A program made the position numbers and the translations under genes. A stretch of 64,000 nucleotides of DNA, from the NCBI GenBank assembly GCA_958296385.1, contig OY282494.1:1645537-1709536 (forward strand), given 5' to 3'. Within the stretch, counting starts at the first letter, position 1. Each line of letters starts with the position of its first letter. The stretch comes from an uncultured Dehalococcoidia bacterium (GTDB taxonomy: Bacteria > Chloroflexota > Dehalococcoidia > Lucifugimonadales > UBA3495). The notes beneath the pieces are model-generated. The model searched no databases. It was not told the DNA's origin and saw only the letters and a list, made by a program, of their open reading frames with translations. Shown here one piece after another: positions 52,642 through 61,799 of this stretch.

Positions 52642-53655
52642 ATGACAACCGTTGGAATCATCGCTAATCCTGCTGCCAGCAAGGATATTCGCCGGCTGGT
52701 GGCTCAGGGGCGGGTTGTTCCTGATTGGGAGAAGGTTAACATCGTGCGGCGGGCGCTGGTTGGCTTGCAGTCGGCCGGCGTCAGCCGCGTGCTGGCGATG
52801 CCCGACAGCGGCCAGCTCTGCCGGCGCGCGGCCGACGACCCCAGCGTAGGCATCCGGCCGGAGCTGCTGCCGATGTCGCCGCGGTACACCGAGGGCGACA
52901 CCACCCGCGCCGCAGCCCTGCTGGCCGACATGGGCGCCGGCGCGCTGATTACCCTGGGCGGCGACGGCACCAACCGGGCGGTAGCCGTCGGCACGAACCG
53001 CCTCCCCATAATCGCCATATCCACCGGCACCAACAACATATTCCCCGTGCTGGTCGAGGGAACGCTGGCCGGCATCGCCGCCGGCTTGGTAGCGTCAGGC
53101 CGGCTGCCGCTGTCTGATACGTCGGTGGTCAGCAAGACGCTGCAAATCTGGATTAACGGCGAGTACCAGGACTTGGCCCTGGTGGACGTTGCCATCTCCC
53201 GGGAGCGGTTCGTCGCGACGCGGGCCATCTGGGATCTGGATACCGTCCACGAAGTATTCTTGACGCGGGCCGAGCCGGCCGGCATCGGCCTGTCCTCGGT
53301 AGGCGGGCGTCTGCATCCCGTATCCCTCGCCGACGCCGGCGGCCTGCGCTATCGGCCGGCCGGCCCATCCGACAACGGCGCAACTGCGGCGGCAACGGCC
53401 ATCACCGTAACCGCTCCGGTAGCCCCGGGCCTGGTGCATCCGGTTGCCATCGCCGACTGGTCGCTGCTCCCGGAGGGCGTGCCGGTGGATTTGCAACCCC
53501 GACACTGCACCATCGCCCTGGACGGCGAGCGCACGTTCACCCTATCGCCCGACGACCGGGCGCAGGTGATACTGGCCCGCAACGGCCCGCCGGTCGTGCA
53601 AATCCCCCGCACCCTGCGCCGGGCCGCCGAGCTGGGCCTGTTCAGCTCCGCCTGA
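52642..53655 (+). CDS. ATP-NAD kinase / AcoX-like protein
   Basis: The 337-residue protein starts MTTVGIIANPAASKDIRRLV and has the diacylglycerol/NAD kinase signature GALITLGGDGTNRAVAVG near residue 105, plus IIAISTGTNNIFP, matching the nucleotide-binding loop of ATP-NAD kinase-type proteins. The C-terminal third is a beta-rich domain. Members related to AcoX are found beside acetoin catabolism genes, but no such genes are nearby here. The open frame begins at 52519; ATG 52642 was preferred because it fits the family start and the earlier codons are low in complexity. It is followed 24 bp later by an exporter gene. Confidence 0.85.
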   Translation: MTTVGIIANPAASKDIRRLVAQGRVVPDWEKVNIVRRALVGLQSAGVSRVLAMPDSGQLCRRAADDPSVGIRPELLPMSPRYTEGDTTRAAALLADMGAGALITLGGDGTNRAVAVGTNRLPIIAISTGTNNIFPVLVEGTLAGIAAGLVASGRLPLSDTSVVSKTLQIWINGEYQDLALVDVAISRERFVATRAIWDLDTVHEVFLTRAEPAGIGLSSVGGRLHPVSLADAGGLRYRPAGPSDNGATAAATAITVTAPVAPGLVHPVAIADWSLLPEGVPVDLQPRHCTIALDGERTFTLSPDDRAQVILARNGPPVVQIPRTLRRAAELGLFSSA

Positions 53656-53679
53656 CCGGGCTCCGCCGCTGCGCCGCCG

Positions 53680-54432
53680 ATGCTAGCCGGATGGGAACTG
53701 GCCCTGGGCCTGGGCATGGTATTCCTGGGTTCCGTAGTTCTGGGCACCCTCGGCTTTGGCATGGGCATGGTAGCCATGCCGTTCCTGCTGCTCATTCTAA
53801 TGCCGCAGGACGCAGTAGTAATCGTCAACGCGCTAATCGTGCTTACCACCGGCCTCACGCTGCTCCAAACCTGGCGGCACGTGCGCCTGCGCGAATCCTG
53901 GCCATTCGTCGCCGCCGGCCTCCCCCCCATCCCCCTGGCCGTCTATCTGCTGGACGCCGCCAACCCGGTAACGCTGCGGCTCGTGATAGTCGGCCTGATA
54001 CTCGCGCTGGGCGTGATGAGCCTCTTTCAGATACGGCTGCCCGGAGCGCGCCGCCCCTGGGCCGCCCCGGTTTGCGGATTCACCACTACCCTGCTGGTAG
54101 CCACCCTGGGCGTTGGCGGCCCGCTGGGCGGCCTGTACTCCATTGAGCAGGACTGGCCCCGGGACCGGATACGCGGCACGATGGCCCTCTACTTTTTCCT
54201 GGCCGCCGGCCTGGCGATGGCACTGTACGCCTTTGCCGGACTGGTGCCGCCGGCCACGGCGCAGAACATCGGCATCCTGGCGGTAGCCGTCGTGCTGGGC
54301 GCCGGAGTAGCCGCCGTAATCTCCCGCCGCATGAGCTCCCAAGTATTCCGCTACGCCGTCCTCGCCGTAACCATCGGCGGCAGCGCGTCCCTGCTCACCC
54401 GCGAGGCCCTGCGGCTGCTGAACGCCGGCTGA
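53680..54432 (+). CDS. TauE/SafE family sulfite/anion exporter
   Basis: The 250-residue membrane protein has about eight hydrophobic helices. The first is LALGLGMVFLGSVVLGTLGF with the following GMGMVAMPFLLLILMP, the glycine-rich first half of the TauE motif. VATLGVGGPLGGLYSIEQDW forms the second, inverted-repeat half. Members export sulfite, sulfoacetate or other small anions. It lies 24 bp after the NAD-kinase-like gene, so they are probably co-transcribed. Substrate cannot be told. Confidence 0.9.
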   Translation: MLAGWELALGLGMVFLGSVVLGTLGFGMGMVAMPFLLLILMPQDAVVIVNALIVLTTGLTLLQTWRHVRLRESWPFVAAGLPPIPLAVYLLDAANPVTLRLVIVGLILALGVMSLFQIRLPGARRPWAAPVCGFTTTLLVATLGVGGPLGGLYSIEQDWPRDRIRGTMALYFFLAAGLAMALYAFAGLVPPATAQNIGILAVAVVLGAGVAAVISRRMSSQVFRYAVLAVTIGGSASLLTREALRLLNAG

Positions 54433-54521
54433 TTGCGATTGCCAAGCCGCCCGGCGCAGCCAGCCTCTATGACTGATGCTGCTGCGCCGGGGCCGGACTG
54501 CCGGGGCCGGATTGCCGCCAA

Positions 54522-55442
54522 CTAGGACGACAGGTCGTGAAATGCGGCCAGTGCCGCCGTGATGCCGTCGCCAACGGCGGCGCCCAGCTGCCGGGTGGAC
54601 TCGGCCCGCGCGTCGCCGCAGGCGTACACCCGTGGCACGTTGGTACGCATATGGATGTCGGCGTACACGTGGCCCAGCTCGTCCATGTCCAGGATGTTCT
54701 TGAACGGTTCGGTGTTGGGATGAAAGCCCACGTAGATGAAAGCCGCCGCCGTCGGATAGTCGTACACCTCGCCGGTCTTGACGTTCTTGACCCGCGCCGC
54801 CTCCAGCACGTCGTTGCCGACAAATTCCTCCACCACGTGGCTCCACAGCCACTTGTACTTCGGATTGGCAAAGGCCCGGTCTTGCAGCACCTTCGTAGCC
54901 CGCAGTTCGTCCCGGCGGTGAATGATGGTAACCGAGTTGCAAATGCCGGTCAGATAGTAGCTCTCGTCCATCGCCGCATCGCCGCCGCCCACCACGACAA
55001 CGTCCTGCCCCCGGAAAAAGTTGCCGTCGCAAACGGCGCAGTAAGAAACGCCCCGCCCGCTGAACTCATCCTCCCCGGTAACGCCCAGCTTGTTATGCGA
55101 GCCGCCGGTAGCGATGATGACGGCCCGGGCGGAGAAATCGCCCTCCGAGGTGCGAATCAGTTTCCGTTCGCCTTGCAGGTTCTCCACCGCCTCAACCTCG
55201 GCAAACTCCATCGCCGCGCCAAAGCGGTCGGCCTGATTGTACATCTCGGTAGCCAGTTCCTGCCCCTTGATGCCCTGCTGAAAGCCGGGGTAGTTCTCAA
55301 TCTCGTCGGTAATCAGCAGCTGCCCCCCGGGGCCAATGCTCTCAATCATCACCGTGCTGAGCATCGCGCGGGTCGAATACAGCCCGGCCGACAGCCCGGC
55401 CGCGCCAGCGCCGAGTATCACAACGTCGTAGTCTTTCGTCAT
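54522..55442 (-). CDS. trxB: Thioredoxin reductase (thioredoxin-disulfide reductase)
   Basis: The 306-residue protein is a low-molecular-weight flavoprotein. It has an N-terminal FAD site VVILGAGAAGLSAGLYSTRA, the redox-active pair in SYCAVCDGNFF (CxxC) near residue 135, an NADPH site VVVVGGGDAAMDESYYLTG, and a final FAD block VYACGDARAESTRQLGAAVG. All features of active TrxB are present. ATG 55442 is preceded by AAGGAGG. No thioredoxin gene is adjacent. A few imperfect 15-bp direct repeats (GGGATGCTTTGCC-like) occupy the spacer 55463-55500. Confidence 0.96.
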   Translation of the reverse strand: MTKDYDVVILGAGAAGLSAGLYSTRAMLSTVMIESIGPGGQLLITDEIENYPGFQQGIKGQELATEMYNQADRFGAAMEFAEVEAVENLQGERKLIRTSEGDFSARAVIIATGGSHNKLGVTGEDEFSGRGVSYCAVCDGNFFRGQDVVVVGGGDAAMDESYYLTGICNSVTIIHRRDELRATKVLQDRAFANPKYKWLWSHVVEEFVGNDVLEAARVKNVKTGEVYDYPTAAAFIYVGFHPNTEPFKNILDMDELGHVYADIHMRTNVPRVYACGDARAESTRQLGAAVGDGITAALAAFHDLSS

Positions 55443-55534
55443 CGAGGTGGTTCCTCCTTGGGGTGCTTTGCCCTGGGATGCTTTGCCTTGGGGTGTTCTA
55501 GCTTTGCTGCGTTCTATCCTTTGATAGTAGTCGC

Positions 55535-56515
55535 TTACTCGGAATGCCGTTCGCCGCTGAGCCGGACGCGCGCCGGACGCTGTGCCGTAGCATCGCGCAG
55601 CTGTGCGACGGCCTGCCGGAGGCCGTCCTCCAGCGCTACGACGGGCTGCCAGCGCAGTTCTTTGGCGGCGCGCGTCGCGTCCAGAGCGATTTTGTACACG
55701 TCGCCGGCGCGCCGCGGCAGGTAGTGAGCCGGTTCGTCAAACCCGATGATGCCCTGCATCAGCTCGTAAAGCTGCTGCACCGACACCTTCTCGCCGCTGC
55801 TGATGTTATACGTCCGCCCGTCGCCCTGATACATCGCCGCCAGATTCGCCTCCACCACGTCCGACACGTACACGAAATCGCGTTCCTGAGAACCGTCGCC
55901 GTAAATCTTGGGCGAATTGCCCTCCAGCATCAACCCGGCGAATATGGCGACGACGCCCGCCTCGCCGTTCGGGTCCTGCCCCGGCCCGTACACGTTGGCG
56001 TAGCGCAGGATGGTGTAATCCAGCCCGTAGGTGCGATGAAACAGCTCCAGATACAGCTCGCCGGCGTACTTGGACAGCGCATAGGGCGTCAGCGGGTTGA
56101 CCGGCGTATCCTCGGTGCAGGGAATTTCCGCCGGATTGCCGTAGATGGCGCCGCCCGTAGAGGACAGAATAAACTTCTCCACGCCCTCCGACGCGCAAGC
56201 CGAGATCAGCCGCACCGACCCAACCACGTTGGAATCCGCGTCCATAGACGGGTTCAGGGCCGACAGCCGCACGCTGCTTTGCGCCGCCAGATGAAACACA
56301 ATCTCCGGCCGCTCCCGCTGCACAATCCGCTCAATCTTGGGGTCGTTCAGCTCCATATGATAGAACGCCGCCTGATGATTAACGTTGCGCAGCTGCCCGG
56401 TAGAAAGATTATCCACCACCGCAACGTGATACCCGCAATCAACCAGCCGGTTCACCAGATGCGACCCAATAAAACCGGCGCCGCCGGTAACCAAAACCCT
56501 AGTCTGTTCAGCCAT
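55535..56515 (-). CDS. NAD-dependent sugar-nucleotide epimerase/dehydratase (GalE-like)
   Basis: The 326-residue extended SDR protein begins MAEQTRVLVTGGAGFIGSHL (G-x-x-G-x-x-G NAD site). The catalytic Tyr and Lys are in TPYALSKYAGELYLELF near residue 150, with an upstream SSTGGAIYG serine block. RDFVYVSDVVEANLAAM and AGDVYKIALD are typical of UDP-glucose 4-epimerase-like enzymes. ATG 56515 is chosen over the adjacent TTG. It probably supplies a sugar nucleotide for the surface glycan, although it lies about 3.5 kb beyond that locus. The exact substrate is not visible. Confidence 0.92.
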   Translation of the reverse strand: MAEQTRVLVTGGAGFIGSHLVNRLVDCGYHVAVVDNLSTGQLRNVNHQAAFYHMELNDPKIERIVQRERPEIVFHLAAQSSVRLSALNPSMDADSNVVGSVRLISACASEGVEKFILSSTGGAIYGNPAEIPCTEDTPVNPLTPYALSKYAGELYLELFHRTYGLDYTILRYANVYGPGQDPNGEAGVVAIFAGLMLEGNSPKIYGDGSQERDFVYVSDVVEANLAAMYQGDGRTYNISSGEKVSVQQLYELMQGIIGFDEPAHYLPRRAGDVYKIALDATRAAKELRWQPVVALEDGLRQAVAQLRDATAQRPARVRLSGERHSE

Positions 56516-56630
56516 CAATCAAACCACCCACAAAGCAGCCAACAAAAAAAGCCGCCAAAATCCAAACCCGTAACCCTAACATCCTAATCCAAACCAAGCC
56601 AACCGGCAACCAATACGAACGCCATCGCTG

Positions 56631-56902
56631 CGTTCCGTTTCAGGTGGTTTAATTTCCCCAATGTCATTCTGAGCGCCCTTTCCCCCAATGCCATCCTGAG
56701 CGCCCTTTCCCCCAATGCCATCCTGAGTGCCCTTTCCCCTAATGTCATTCTGAGCGCAGCGAAGAATCTCGAAAGCGTAGCAACGGCGTTGCCCCCAAAG
56801 TGTGCCCTACGCCATCGAGATTCTTCGCTGCGCTCAGAATGACATTAGGGGGAATGGCGGGATGACCGGCGGAGGGCTGATTAAACCACCTAAAACGAAA
56901 CG
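56631..56902. mobile_element. MITE-like element B with two nested inverted repeats
   Basis: Outer arms CGTTCCGTTTCAGGTGGTTT (56631-56653 in full) and its inverse at 56880-56902 match at 21 of 23 positions. Inside lie about three tandem ~27-bp units (CCCCCAATGCCATCCTGAGC-like, 56655-56740) and an inner inverted repeat (56737-56852) of the same type as elements A, C and D. No coding capacity. It occupies the 476-bp gap between the diverging epimerase and CoA transferase genes. Confidence 0.7.
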
Positions 56903-56991
56903 CTACCCGATAACCCCGCCCGGTTGCCGCCTCCGCCCCATCCTGCTATATCTATTGCCGGAACTAAACCGATTGTGGAGCTAGCGGAGTT

Positions 56992-58248
56992 ATGGGAACG
57001 GCGGATTTGCCTCTTGACGGGTTGCCCCTTTCTGGATTAAAGGTGCTGGATTTTTGCTGGGTGGCGGTGGGGCCGATGACTACCAAGTACCTGGCCGAGT
57101 ATGGCGCTACGGTGCTGCGGGTGGAGTCGCATAACCGCCCGGAGACGCTGCGGCGCGCCGGGCCGTTCGCTGGCGGGCAGGCCGGCATCAACCGCTCCGG
57201 CTACTTTGCCAACTACAACGCCAACAAGTACGGCCTCTCCATTGACATGAGCCATCCCCGCGCGCCGGAGCTTGTCCTCCGCATCGCCAAGTGGGCCGAC
57301 GTGGTTACCGAGAACTTTACGCCCGGCACTATGGAGCGCTGGGGGCTGGGCTACGACGAGTTGAGCGCCGTCAATCCGGGCATCATCCTGTTCAGCGCCT
57401 CTATGCTGGGACGGGGCGGCCCGATGCAGGCGCAGCCCGGTTTCGGCGCCGTGCTGTCGTCGCTGGCCGGCTACACCAACATCATCGGCTGGCCCGACCG
57501 CGGGCCGGTGAACCCCTACGGCGCCTACACCGATTTTGTCTGCCCCAAGTTCGCCGTCGCCGCGATTCTCGCCGCCGTGGACCGGCAGCGGCGCACCGGC
57601 GCCGGCACCCATCTTGATATGTCCCAGCTGGAGGCCAGCCTGCATTTTGGCGGCCCGATGCTGCTGGATTGCGCCGTCAACGGGCGCGAGCCGGAGCTGG
57701 TGGGCAACCGTCATCCCGCCGCCGCCCCCCACGGCGCCTACCCCTGCGCCCCCGACGCCAACGGCGAATCCGACCGCTGGATTGCCATTGCCGTGTTCAC
57801 CGACGGACAGTGGGCCGCCCTGCGCGACCTGATGGCCGCCGACGGCATCGCGGACGCCGCATCCGGCGAGTTCCGCACCTTCCGCGTCCGCAAGGCCCAC
57901 GAGGACAAACTTGACGGCATCATCGCCGGCTGGACGTCCCGCCACGACCGCCACGCCCTGATGCAGCGTCTGCAATCCGCCGGCATCCCCGCCGGCGTTG
58001 TCAACGACACCCGCGATTTGTTCGACGACGCCCAACTGCAACATCGCAATCATTTCACCTGGCTGAACCACCCGGAGATGGGCGACTACGCCACCGATTA
58101 CAGCGAAACGCGGCTATCCGACACCCCCGGCCGCCTGAACCGCCCGGCCCCCCTGCTGGGCCAGGACACCCGCCAGGCACTGACGGAAATAGTCGGACTG
58201 ACCGAATCCGAGTACGAATCGCTGGCCGCCGGTGGCGTGCTGGAGTAG
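56992..58248 (+). CDS. CaiB/BaiF family (family III) CoA transferase
   Basis: The 418-residue protein starts with LPLSGLKVLDFCWVAVGPMT, then KYLAEYGATVLRVESHNRPE, the nucleotide-binding N-terminal strand of family III CoA transferases. ADVVTENFTPGTMERWGLGY follows, where the family's catalytic Asp/Glu region lies, then PGIILFSASMLGRGGPMQ. The C-terminal part has AGIPAGVVNDTRDLFDDAQL and HFTWLNHPEMGDY, the usual family end. ATG 56992 has GGAG upstream. Acyl substrate unknown. It is followed by an FAH hydrolase, a common pairing in carboxylate catabolism. Confidence 0.95.
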   Translation: MGTADLPLDGLPLSGLKVLDFCWVAVGPMTTKYLAEYGATVLRVESHNRPETLRRAGPFAGGQAGINRSGYFANYNANKYGLSIDMSHPRAPELVLRIAKWADVVTENFTPGTMERWGLGYDELSAVNPGIILFSASMLGRGGPMQAQPGFGAVLSSLAGYTNIIGWPDRGPVNPYGAYTDFVCPKFAVAAILAAVDRQRRTGAGTHLDMSQLEASLHFGGPMLLDCAVNGREPELVGNRHPAAAPHGAYPCAPDANGESDRWIAIAVFTDGQWAALRDLMAADGIADAASGEFRTFRVRKAHEDKLDGIIAGWTSRHDRHALMQRLQSAGIPAGVVNDTRDLFDDAQLQHRNHFTWLNHPEMGDYATDYSETRLSDTPGRLNRPAPLLGQDTRQALTEIVGLTESEYESLAAGGVLE

Positions 58249-58323
58249 CGCCCCGGCGGTACGATGGCAAGTGGTACAATACCCCGCACCAAACCTTTTA
58301 TCACCTATGGAGGCCATCCCGCT

Positions 58324-59097
58324 ATGAGAATTGCCCGCTACCTCGCCCACGGCTCCGAGCATTACGGCGTTGTTGACGGCGACAACGTTACCGCCATTGA
58401 CGGCAGCATTTTTGACGCGCCGATCCAGCTGACTGACCACGTGCACAGCCTGTCCGACGTCAAGCTGCTGTCGCCGGTGATGCCCGGCAAGATACTGGCC
58501 ATGGGCCTGAATTACACCAGCCACGTCGGTGACCGGCCCGCCCCGGAATACCCGATGATTTTCCACAAGACCCCCACCAGCGTCATCGGCCCGGAGGACG
58601 CCATCGTGCGCCCCAAAGAAGTGCAGCGGTTTGACGCCGAGGGGGAGATGGTGGTGGTCATCAAGGACACCTGCAAGAACGTGTCCAAAGACGATGCGCT
58701 GAACCACGTGCTGGGCTACACCTGCGGCAACGACGTGAGCGCCCGCGACTGGCAGCAGAAAGACCGCCGGGAGAACAACTCCGACTGGTGGCGCGCCAAG
58801 TCCGCCGACACTTTCTCGCCCATGGGCCCCTGGATTGAAACCGAAGCCGACCCCCACGCGCAGCACCTGCGCACCAGGGTGAACGGCAACGAGGAGCAAA
58901 ACGAAACCACCGCCCACCTAATCTTTGACGTCCCCACGATGATTGAGTTCATCACCCGGTACGTAACCCTGGAGCCCGGCGACTGCATCTTCACCGGCAC
59001 CCCCGGCACCACCTCAGACATGGCCGATGGCGCCATCTGCGAAATCGACATCAGCGGCATCGGAGTCCTGCGCAACCCGGTACAGCTGGAAAATTAA
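58324..59097 (+). CDS. Fumarylacetoacetate hydrolase (FAH) family protein
   Basis: The 257-residue protein has the FAH C-terminal fold with PGKILAMGLNYTSHVGDRPA, PMIFHKTPTSVIGPEDAIVR, then VVIKDTCKNVSKDDALNHVL with metal-ligand acidic residues, and YTCGNDVSARDWQQKD, the most conserved block of the family. EPGDCIFTGTPGTTSDMADG closes the active site. Members hydrolyse or isomerise acylpyruvates and 2-oxo-4-hydroxy-heptadienedioates. ATG 58324 is preceded by GGAGG; the open frame starting at 58264 is longer but has no ribosome site. It is probably in an operon with the CoA transferase. Confidence 0.93.
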   Translation: MRIARYLAHGSEHYGVVDGDNVTAIDGSIFDAPIQLTDHVHSLSDVKLLSPVMPGKILAMGLNYTSHVGDRPAPEYPMIFHKTPTSVIGPEDAIVRPKEVQRFDAEGEMVVVIKDTCKNVSKDDALNHVLGYTCGNDVSARDWQQKDRRENNSDWWRAKSADTFSPMGPWIETEADPHAQHLRTRVNGNEEQNETTAHLIFDVPTMIEFITRYVTLEPGDCIFTGTPGTTSDMADGAICEIDISGIGVLRNPVQLEN

Positions 59098-59158
59098 AGC
59101 GCAGCAAACGCCGAACCAAACGCCGGGGCGGTTCGCGCAAACCGCCCCAAATCAACCT

Positions 59159-59258
59159 GTCATTCTGAGCGCAGCGAAGAATCTCGATGACGTAGTGCAG
59201 ACTTTGGGGGTAACGCCGTTGCTACGCCGTCGAGATTCTTCGCTGCGCTCAGAATGAC
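59159..59258. repeat. Inverted-repeat element C (100 bp)
   Basis: Arms GTCATTCTGAGCGCAGCGAA and its inverse, about 29 bp each, lie between the converging FAH and binding-protein genes. It could form a long hairpin in both transcripts and act as a two-way terminator. Confidence 0.88.
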
Positions 59259-59269
59259 TGGTGTGGAGT

Positions 59270-60412
59270 TCAAAACGGCCATTGCAGTTCGCCATCGGCC
59301 ACTTCCGGCGGCCAGATGGCTACTTTGCCGCCTTGCTTCCGCTGTATCAATGCGATGGAGCGCCCAACTTGCCGTCCGGTTTCGTCAATTCGGAAACGCC
59401 CGTAAAAAGTGGTGAAATCCAGCGCGCCGGCGGCGGCCCGCAGGGCCCCGTCGTCCAGCGTGGCGGCCTCCCTGATGCAGCGTTCGGCTACCAAACCGGC
59501 GGCGAAAGCCTGCGCCATTGGATAATCTACCGCCAGCCCCGATGCTGATGCCTCGTCTTGCAGCCGGGCCAGCGCGGCGTCGGCTGCGGGGCCGAAGTCG
59601 GGTTGGGCTACGCTGACGGCGGGTTCCCACTGGCTGGGGCCGATGAATCCGTCGGCGGCGTCGCCCAGGGCGTCGGCGAATTCGGCGATTGGCGTTGCCA
59701 CCACCGCCGCGATGCCGATGCGGGGCCGGGGTTGCAAGCCGGCCAGCGCCTGCGCCAGCGCGATGTCGTGTCGGATGCGCCCCACTGCAACCAGCAAATC
59801 CGGCTCCCGTTGCCCGATGGCGCGGGCGATTTCGCCGAAGTTGGCCTGCGTGGGGCGGTAGCGCAGTTCCAGCGCCGTCGTGAACCCCAGCCGGTGGGCG
59901 GCGGTTGCCACACCCCGCGCCACCATCCGCGCAAAAGCGCCGGTGTCAATGCGCACGATGGCCAGCGTATTCGCCTCCGGGTTGGCCTGCCGGGCCAGCA
60001 GCGGCAAGTCAACCAAATAGCGGTCTGCCGTAGTAAGGATGCCGATTACGTTGCCCAGGCCCAAGGCATACACCGCATCACCGGCGCCGCCGTGATTCCA
60101 CAGCAGCTTGCCGTGGGCAGCAGCGGCACCGGCGGCCGCCGTCGTCAGGCCGGCCGAGTAAGGCCCAAACAGCAGGTCAACCCCATGCTCAGCGATGAGC
60201 CGCTCGGTCGCCCGCCCCGCGCCGTCGGCCAGGCTGCCGTCGTCAAGATGCACGATGGCAACCGGATGCGCTACGCCGCCAACGTCCAGCCCGCCCCGGT
60301 CGTTGACGTAGCCGGCCCAGGCCCGCAAGCCGGCCAGGGCCTGCCGCCCCTGCGTCGCAAACTGGCCGGTCAGGGATGCGGAAAGGCCGGCCGTGATGGT
60401 GGGTGTACTCAA
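59270..60412 (-). CDS. Branched-chain amino-acid-binding-like protein without signal peptide
   Basis: The 380-residue protein shows the type I periplasmic-binding fold (LivJ/AmiC-like): ITAGLSASLTGQFATQGRQA, YVNDRGGLDVGG, VDLLFGPYSAGLTTAAAGAA and VDYPMAQAFAAGLVAERCI. Proteins of this fold bind branched amino acids or small amides for ABC uptake or act as cytoplasmic sensors. The start is TTG 60412, immediately before the first conserved strand, so no export signal is present. That favours a cytoplasmic sensor such as AmiC, or a misjudged start. No ABC transporter subunits are nearby. It lies 27 bp after the FIST gene in the same orientation. Confidence 0.82.
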   Translation of the reverse strand: MSTPTITAGLSASLTGQFATQGRQALAGLRAWAGYVNDRGGLDVGGVAHPVAIVHLDDGSLADGAGRATERLIAEHGVDLLFGPYSAGLTTAAAGAAAAHGKLLWNHGGAGDAVYALGLGNVIGILTTADRYLVDLPLLARQANPEANTLAIVRIDTGAFARMVARGVATAAHRLGFTTALELRYRPTQANFGEIARAIGQREPDLLVAVGRIRHDIALAQALAGLQPRPRIGIAAVVATPIAEFADALGDAADGFIGPSQWEPAVSVAQPDFGPAADAALARLQDEASASGLAVDYPMAQAFAAGLVAERCIREAATLDDGALRAAAGALDFTTFYGRFRIDETGRQVGRSIALIQRKQGGKVAIWPPEVADGELQWPF

Positions 60413-60439
60413 AATGACCGCGGGTATGCCGCGCTGCGG

Positions 60440-61630
60440 CTAGATGCGCGGGCGGAATATGCCGAAGCTGCTGGTGTAGCCGTGCAGGAAGGTGGCGCCG
60501 CTGACCGGGCCGATTTCGCCGTTGCAGAAAAACCCGCCCAGCGGCACCGCCGCGCCCACCTTGTCGTGAAACACCTCGGTGTCGTGGTTGGATTTGCCGT
60601 ACAGGTACTTGCCCCGGCCCAGGCAGGAAAACAGCAGCGCGCCGTGGGCCGGATTCTCCCGGTTGTCAACGGCGTAACGCTCCAGCACGGCGGTCAAGTC
60701 CTCCGCCGACGTGTCAGCGTCGCGCAGGTGGAACTGCACCAGCTGCCCCTCTTTGAGCATCTCGCCGATAGCCAGCACGCCGCTGCGCTGGTCCATTCCC
60801 ATCACGTTGCGGATGAGAAAATCGCCCTGCTCCGGACGGTCAATGAGGGCGTCCATCACTACGCCGAGGAACAGCGAGTGCTGCATCAAGTCGCGGTCGC
60901 GCTGGCCGGATTGCTGGAACAGGCTGCGCAGGACGTTCAACGGCTGCTGCCCGTCCAGCTCCACCAGAAAGTTGCGGTCGCTTTTGGTGATGTGCATAGG
61001 CTGCCCGATGGGACGGCAGCCCTGGGCCACCACCGTTTCAACGATGATGTTGCCCGACAGGGCCACGCCCACCGCGCCGGAATCGTGGTAGTCCCGGCCC
61101 AGGAACAGGCCGTTTTGACGCGCGCCCTGGGCGGCGCTGGCCAGCCCGCCAATCTTGGCCGCGCGGGGAAAGGCGTAGTCCATCCCCAGCAGCAGGTTTT
61201 GCGCCGGAAAGGACATCGGGTCAACCAGCAGCACGAATTGGGGTTCGTCGGCGGGGTCAACGCCCACGGCCTCGTGCCACGAGTCGGGCGCCGCGTCCAG
61301 GTCGGGCAGCGCGTCGCCCTCCAGCCGGATGGGTTTGACGTTGACGCCCGGCAGGCTGGCCACGGTCAGCGACACCGCCGGCTCCTGCTCCACCTCAGCG
61401 CCCCCGCCGATGATGCCCCCTCCGGAGCAGCCCAGCGTCAAAGCCTGCTCGCCCAGCAAGTCGGCAACCATGGCCGGCAAGTCGGCGTAATCGGAGGCGT
61501 ACTCCGAGGAGGCAAACACCACCGCCAAATCGGGGGCAGCATCGCCCATCGTAGCGCGCACGGACGCGGCGCACTCGGACAGCGCGGCGCGCAAAGTAGT
61601 CTGTTGGGAAAGCGCAGAAGCCCACAGCAT
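60440..61630 (-). CDS. FIST domain sensor protein
   Basis: The 396-residue protein has the FIST N domain (PDLAVVFASSEYASDYADLP, LGCSGGGIIGGGAEVE) and FIST C domain (MGMDQRSGVLAIGEMLKEGQ, VQFHLRDADTSAEDL, GALLFSCLGRGKYLYGKSNH). The FIST domain is thought to sense small ligands, possibly amino acids, often as an input of signal-transduction proteins. Here it is free-standing. ATG 61630 is preceded by GAGGTGT and removes 11 unsupported codons. The C-terminus ends GGFFCNGEIGPVSGATFLHG, then YTSSFGIFRP, typical of the family. Partnership with the neighbouring binding-protein-like gene is plausible but unproven. Confidence 0.9.
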   Translation of the reverse strand: MLWASALSQQTTLRAALSECAASVRATMGDAAPDLAVVFASSEYASDYADLPAMVADLLGEQALTLGCSGGGIIGGGAEVEQEPAVSLTVASLPGVNVKPIRLEGDALPDLDAAPDSWHEAVGVDPADEPQFVLLVDPMSFPAQNLLLGMDYAFPRAAKIGGLASAAQGARQNGLFLGRDYHDSGAVGVALSGNIIVETVVAQGCRPIGQPMHITKSDRNFLVELDGQQPLNVLRSLFQQSGQRDRDLMQHSLFLGVVMDALIDRPEQGDFLIRNVMGMDQRSGVLAIGEMLKEGQLVQFHLRDADTSAEDLTAVLERYAVDNRENPAHGALLFSCLGRGKYLYGKSNHDTEVFHDKVGAAVPLGGFFCNGEIGPVSGATFLHGYTSSFGIFRPRI

Positions 61631-61799
61631 GATTGACACCTCGCGACCCGGACAGCCGGACATTCAGGATGGCGTGATTATAGCACGACGGGACGCTGCC
61701 GCTTGCGGCATATCACCGCCCCGTATATTATGGCGGCTGAATCCAGTGCCGTCGGCGGCTTTTGCGCCGGGCGGCGGCAACGCAAGGAGCGCAGCGGTT

